A stretch of 64,000 nucleotides of DNA from Aquatica leii (lineage: Eukaryota > Arthropoda > Insecta > Coleoptera > Lampyridae), in contig CM069436.1 of NCBI GenBank assembly GCA_035610365.1, positions 42,291,117 through 42,355,116 of the forward strand, read 5' to 3'. A model generated the notes under the pieces. That model had not been told where the DNA came from. It searched no databases and was given only the letters and a program-made list of their open reading frames with translations. A program made the translations under genes and the position numbers. Below are positions 59,761 through 64,000 of the stretch, in pieces. Each line of letters opens with the position of its first letter. The stretch's first letter is position 1.

Positions 59761-61496
59761 ACTATAAATTAGTACAGAGGGTAGAAAAGTTGTCATTGGA
59801 TTTAATCCGTACTAATTCATAGGTTTTATGTTTTTTTTTTGCTAAACGCGTTGATTTCATGTTTAGTTAGACAGATTAATGTTAAACCAATAGAAATATT
59901 TAATTCTAATTTTATTCTGTTACATTTTGTCATACTCCGTATGAAAAAATAAATTTACTGCAATTTTAAAATGTATTTTAGTCACTTTTAGATTGTAATT
60001 TATTTACTTTTTAAAGATTTTCATTTTTGTTAAAAAAATGCCGATTTGATAAATTTAGAAAAAAAATTACGGTTTGGATATTTTTTAAAAATTAAAAAAA
60101 AATACATATTTTAATTATTAATATTAACAAAAAACTTCCACGTGTTTCTAATTTGTGTAAATATTAGAAACCAAACGAATAAATTTATTAGTTTTTTAAA
60201 TAACAATTAATCTAATTAAATTAAATTTTTTAAAACTTTAAAAATGTGCAATTATAAATGTTTAATAAAAGTGTTTTTTTTTAATTGTAAGTTTAATTTT
60301 AATGTCTTGTTATATGGCATAAAAATATTTTCACTAACATTTAGCTGTACTTAAAATTAATTTTATATCATTGCTTTGCTTGAAAAGATAAATATTTTTT
60401 AGATTATATAGCTATTTATTTAATAAAAATTCTTTTGTTATAAATAGTAAAAGAAAATGAGACACTACCACGCAAATCTAATGTTTGATTAAAGTTGCTA
60501 TTCGCAGAGAGATTTTATTAGATTTTTTTTATAAAGTAATATTTCAATTTACATGACTTTCTTTATATAGACATCTTAAAAAAACGTTTGCAATGTTATA
60601 TTAAGAATTGAATTTAGTAATAACTTAGCAGTAATAGTTAAACGTGTTAGTCAAAGCTTTGCAATTACATCTAAAGTTTAGACAGTAGTAAATTGTTAAT
60701 ATTTATTTAAATATTATCGGTGCAACAATATCTCGTAAAAACAATATTACGCATGATAAATAAAAAATTATGAATAACTGTAAGAGATAGAAGTGGATAT
60801 TAGTTTTAATGACAACAAAAGCCAAAAATCTACTGACAAGTAACAATCTTTAAATATCTAACGTAAAATTGGTCAAAAATAGAAGAAGGTATAATTATCA
60901 TCCTGTATCAGTTTTTAACTGTTTCGCCTTTTTGAAACTTGTCCACGATGAAAAATAATTTCTATATTCTGTACTTATTTATGATTGTCAGTAACTTTAA
61001 CATTAAACAATGCAATTACTACAATCATAAAAAACGATCAAACATATTAGTATAGTAAAGGAAAATATAAAAATTAAAGTAAACAAAGTAACACATTGTA
61101 TAAATTGTTAAAAAATATTATTTAATACTAACCACATCATTAAACCATAAAAATATGTTTTAATTACTATAAACTAAAAATTTGTATAATTGTTGTACCA
61201 CTAATAGTCTGTATTAAAACTGAAATAAAACAGATAGAAATGTGTAAGTAAACTAAAGTTAAACATACATTACCAATAAAAATTACTAAACTAAAACGAA
61301 AATTTTGGTTTAATAAATATTAAATAACCAATAAAATAAAATAATTTAGATAAAAATATTACTAATATGTTTAACTTAATAGTTAAAAACAAAATTAAAT
61401 TATCATATAAACTATTGTTAAAATAACCATAAAAAACTAAGATAAGAACGTCTTCTGGGTTTGGACCTTGTCATTTTTGTAACCGAAGTTACCAAC
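59761..61496. other. AT-rich spacer
   Basis: Extremely A/T-rich, nothing recognised. Confidence 0.55.
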
Positions 61497-61528
61497 GTTT
61501 TGCTCACTTTTGTAAAAGGCTTTATCAG
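61497..61528 (-). ncRNA. Hammerhead-like core in a Penelope-type end
   Basis: Minus strand CCTGATAA, AGCCTTTTACAAAAGTGAG, CAAAACGTTGGTAAC. Same layout as at 36715 and 47591; the GAAAC box has become CAAAAC. No coding sequence adjoins it. Confidence 0.33.
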
Positions 61529-62914
61529 GGCGTAAGAAAAATCTCAAACAAGCAACATCTAACAAAAAACGTCTCAAGAGTTAGGTAATCAACTTGTGAA
61601 CCAAGCCAAATTCTAAGCTGCATAAAAGAAACTTCTATAGATTTTTGTTTGCTTTTTTGAGTTAATCGTTTTCTTTCTTTCCTTTTTAGAGTTTACCTGT
61701 AACTAGTCAACGCCCAAATAAAAAAAATATGTATATAGCACTATTATCTAATCTGCAAGTTTTTTTTTGCACCTTGCAGTCCATCAAATTTAGTTTTTTT
61801 TCTTTTTTTAAAGCATTAATATTTGTTTTTTTTTTTGCTCTAGACGTAGTCTATGTAACCAGATACAAATACACTTACAAATTTTTTACATCATATATAC
61901 ATTTTTTACAATTTTATACCTATATTTGCAAGATAACTTATGATGACCGCGTTAACTTTATTATTATTTATCACTGAAAGCGATAATGCATTTAAAAGAA
62001 CTTCAATTCATTCAGATATATTGTTCATTTTTGTATTTACTACACTCTAAAACCAAATGCAGTTTAAAACAAAACTAAATATCAGTCTCCTTAAACCGCT
62101 ATATTTTTAAAAAAATTCAGCATAATTTAGTTTTTTTACAAAATTTATACCGTATATTTTTGACAAAAACCTAAAATTAAACAAAAAAACGAAAAAATGG
62201 TCTTACAAAATGTACAGTATTTTTTTAATGACGCTTAACATGTTAATACTTATGAAAAACTTAATTTTAAATTGTAACTATAGTTTTAATTTATAATTAT
62301 TTATAATTAACGTTTTATTAATACACGTATGTTAACGTTTTTATGGCAGAGTTAACTAATTTCTGTTGTCACTTTGTAACCAACTATTTCTGCGGGTCCT
62401 GTTGGGCACATCCACGAACACCACGCTAGGGTGCTGTCTCTTTAAAGCCACTAGTAGAATACTCAGTTAAGAAACCCGCTGGTAGTAAATTAATTATAAG
62501 AAAGACAAAAGCAAAAAACAAAGGAAACTCAAAAAATATAATCTCATTAAATTCGAATCACTCTCTAAACGCATGGAAGTAACAGTAAAGTGATAAAATA
62601 CAACATATATACTAACAGCGTATTTTGTCAAATAACGCTGCCAAAATTGGCACTAAATATGCAATACCTGAGAAAAAGAGAGAAAAAAACTAATTACACA
62701 AGTATGACTCACCGAACTGTTTTGGGGTGTACGTATGTTTGTTCTTTAATGCACCTTATTTAAATAAAAACTAAATAACTTTTTTGTCTAATTCTTTTAT
62801 TCTTTGAGATAATCGAAAAACATTGTTTAGAAAAACTTTGCATTCAGCAAACAGTAACCACAAAAACTAAAAAAGAAAATTTATAACCACAATAAAATTA
62901 ATGTAACAAGTTTT
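61529..62914. other. AT-rich spacer with one GC-richer patch
   Basis: Nothing recognised except the patch 62392-62479. There GCGGGT and ACCCGC enclose about 75 bases containing the further complementary words GGCAC/GTGCT and CACC/GGGTG. This could be a structured RNA or SINE scrap, or a coding fragment. The small frame 61729-61977 is compositional. Confidence 0.4.
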
Positions 62915-63990
62915 CAAAATGACCGCCATGAGCATTGATGTAAGTTTGACAACGCTTTACGATAGAATTATAAACTTCTTCAAAATATGTTGTTTTGAGT
63001 TTGCAATGCAACATCTTCAATTCTTTTTTGTACTACAAGAGACGTTGTTTATTTGTTCCGCATTGTTTCATTTGTCCCCACATATAAAAATGCAATAAAG
63101 TTAGGACAGGAAACCGTGCAGGTCAGGCCACTAGACCTCTTTTACCAATCCGCATATCATTAATATTATGATTGAGCCATCCGATTACATGTCACCCAAC
63201 ATGAGCTGGTGCTCTCTCGTGCTGGTACCACATCCTGTTACGTAAGACAAAAGGTACATTGTTATGTAAGAAATCTTCCATTTGATGTTTGAAAAATTCT
63301 GCGTATGAATTAGCACTAAAACGAGGTGGGAAGATTTGAATTGGTAATATTTGCCCATTAAAAACACTACACCATGTGTTAACTGAAAACCTTTGTTGGT
63401 AAGCTCGTACTCTAACTGTATCGGATTTCCTAAGGACCAGATATGTTCATAATGTTGATTGTTAATACAATATCTCGTGAACGTAGATTTATCCGTCTAC
63501 AGTATTGAACTAAAGAAGTTGTGATGTTAATGATGCCGTTCCAGAAACTATTTACAAAACCCAATTTGGTGTACTACGTCAAACCTTTCCTTATTTAAGG
63601 TTTTCCAAACAATTTTTTTAGTTATTTGTGGGTGGACACTCGCATAATGCTGATCTCTAGTTTATTAAAAACTACTTTAACTATTTGTTCTTTTTTTGCC
63701 ACGGTGTGCTGTTGATGTGGACCTCTACTACGACAGCTTCTAGTCAACTAAGAGCTACACCGGTATTTAACGACTACAATAAAAAAATTGTCTATTGTAT
63801 CGCATACAAAAATTTTCAATTGAGTTTAAAAATACTAGAGGCGTTAAAAGTAGAATCACATCGACCACTTCGGACATTGGCACATATGGGCCGTGAACTA
63901 AATCATAGATTGCCGTAGAACTAATAGATTTTTATCAATCAGTAGTAGTCGAAATGTAGTAATCTTGCTAACTCAAAGCAACCGCACCAC
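62915..63990 (-). pseudogene. mariner/IS630-like transposase relic at the right edge
   Basis: Minus strand, several frames: DQHYASVHPQITKKIVWKTLNKERF (helix-turn-helix end), TDKSTF and INNQHYEHIWS ('DEatFt..G.vN..N.hyW'), LTHGVVFLMGKYYQF, SANSYAEFFKHQMEDFLHNNVPFVLRN, RMWYQHERAPAHVG ('mWyQhDGAPAH', where D is now E), GWLNHNI, RIGKRGLVAWPARFPVLTLLHFYMWGQMKQ ('RWIGRgGpv.WPARSPDLtPLDFflWG.mK'), IVKRCQTYINAHGGHFENLL (typical C-terminal end, near 62920-62950). All catalytic positions are damaged or out of frame. The N-terminal end may run past the window. Confidence 0.78.
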
Positions 63991-64000
63991 ACTTATATAA

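Noticed and set aside
1-64000. CRISPR arrays, tRNA and rRNA genes, bacterial features
   Set aside because: No regularly spaced direct repeats, no convincing B-box (GGTTCGANTCC) with a tRNA fold, and no rRNA core words; the window is eukaryotic in structure.

Overview
This window looks like a strongly AT-rich piece of an insect (at least arthropod) nuclear genome. The evidence is an Osiris-family gene (DUF1676, an insect-specific family) split by GT-AG introns, together with a set of transposable elements typical of insects: mariner/IS630-like, piggyBac, hAT, Mutator-like, BEL/Pao and Penelope-like. I see no bacterial operons, no rRNA, no tRNA and no CRISPR. The insect order cannot be told from this sequence.

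The only host gene I can support is the Osiris gene on the + strand. One exon (43134-43491) encodes a signal peptide and the N-terminal half. A second exon (49776-50130) encodes the long hydrophobic segment and a polar tail. Both junctions are in phase 1, so they join cleanly. The 6.3-kb intron between them holds a BEL/Pao relic on the opposite strand, a Penelope-type end fragment and a 33-bp inverted repeat. The exon at 49776-50130 ends at a good splice donor, so more coding sequence probably lies downstream.

The rest is transposon debris in AT-rich spacer. In order: a mariner-like relic (2.45-2.97 kb); a mariner-like element with both terminal repeats and TA duplications (3653-5195); a piggyBac-like element bracketed by CpG-rich 14-bp subterminal repeats (6.55-9.77 kb); a mariner relic (11.3-12.0 kb); a Penelope-like inverted repeat (12.2-12.46 kb); a Penelope-like element (16.13-21.05 kb) split by a 2.5-kb CACTG-ended DNA transposon (18415-20916) that carries a Cys-rich gene of unknown function; a mariner relic (24.2-25.2 kb); a full-length decayed hAT (26956-30465) with a nested Tigger-like MITE; a BEL/Pao fragment (33.4-33.7 kb); a Mutator-like transposase relic that keeps a 50-bp intron (34968-36610); a second piggyBac relic (39.8-41.1 kb); the Osiris gene (43.1-50.1 kb); three further TIR-bounded units (51.9-54.2, 54.7-56.2 and 57.4-59.8 kb); and a mariner relic at the right edge (62.9-64 kb).

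The strongest leads are the CACTG/TTA transposon carrying an uncharacterised Cys-rich protein inside a Penelope-like element, and a scattered set of Penelope-type ends that share a hammerhead-ribozyme-like core (CTGANGA, a short stem, then GAAA). All transposase and polymerase genes are broken by stops or frameshifts. They are called by conserved motifs read by eye. No database search was possible.
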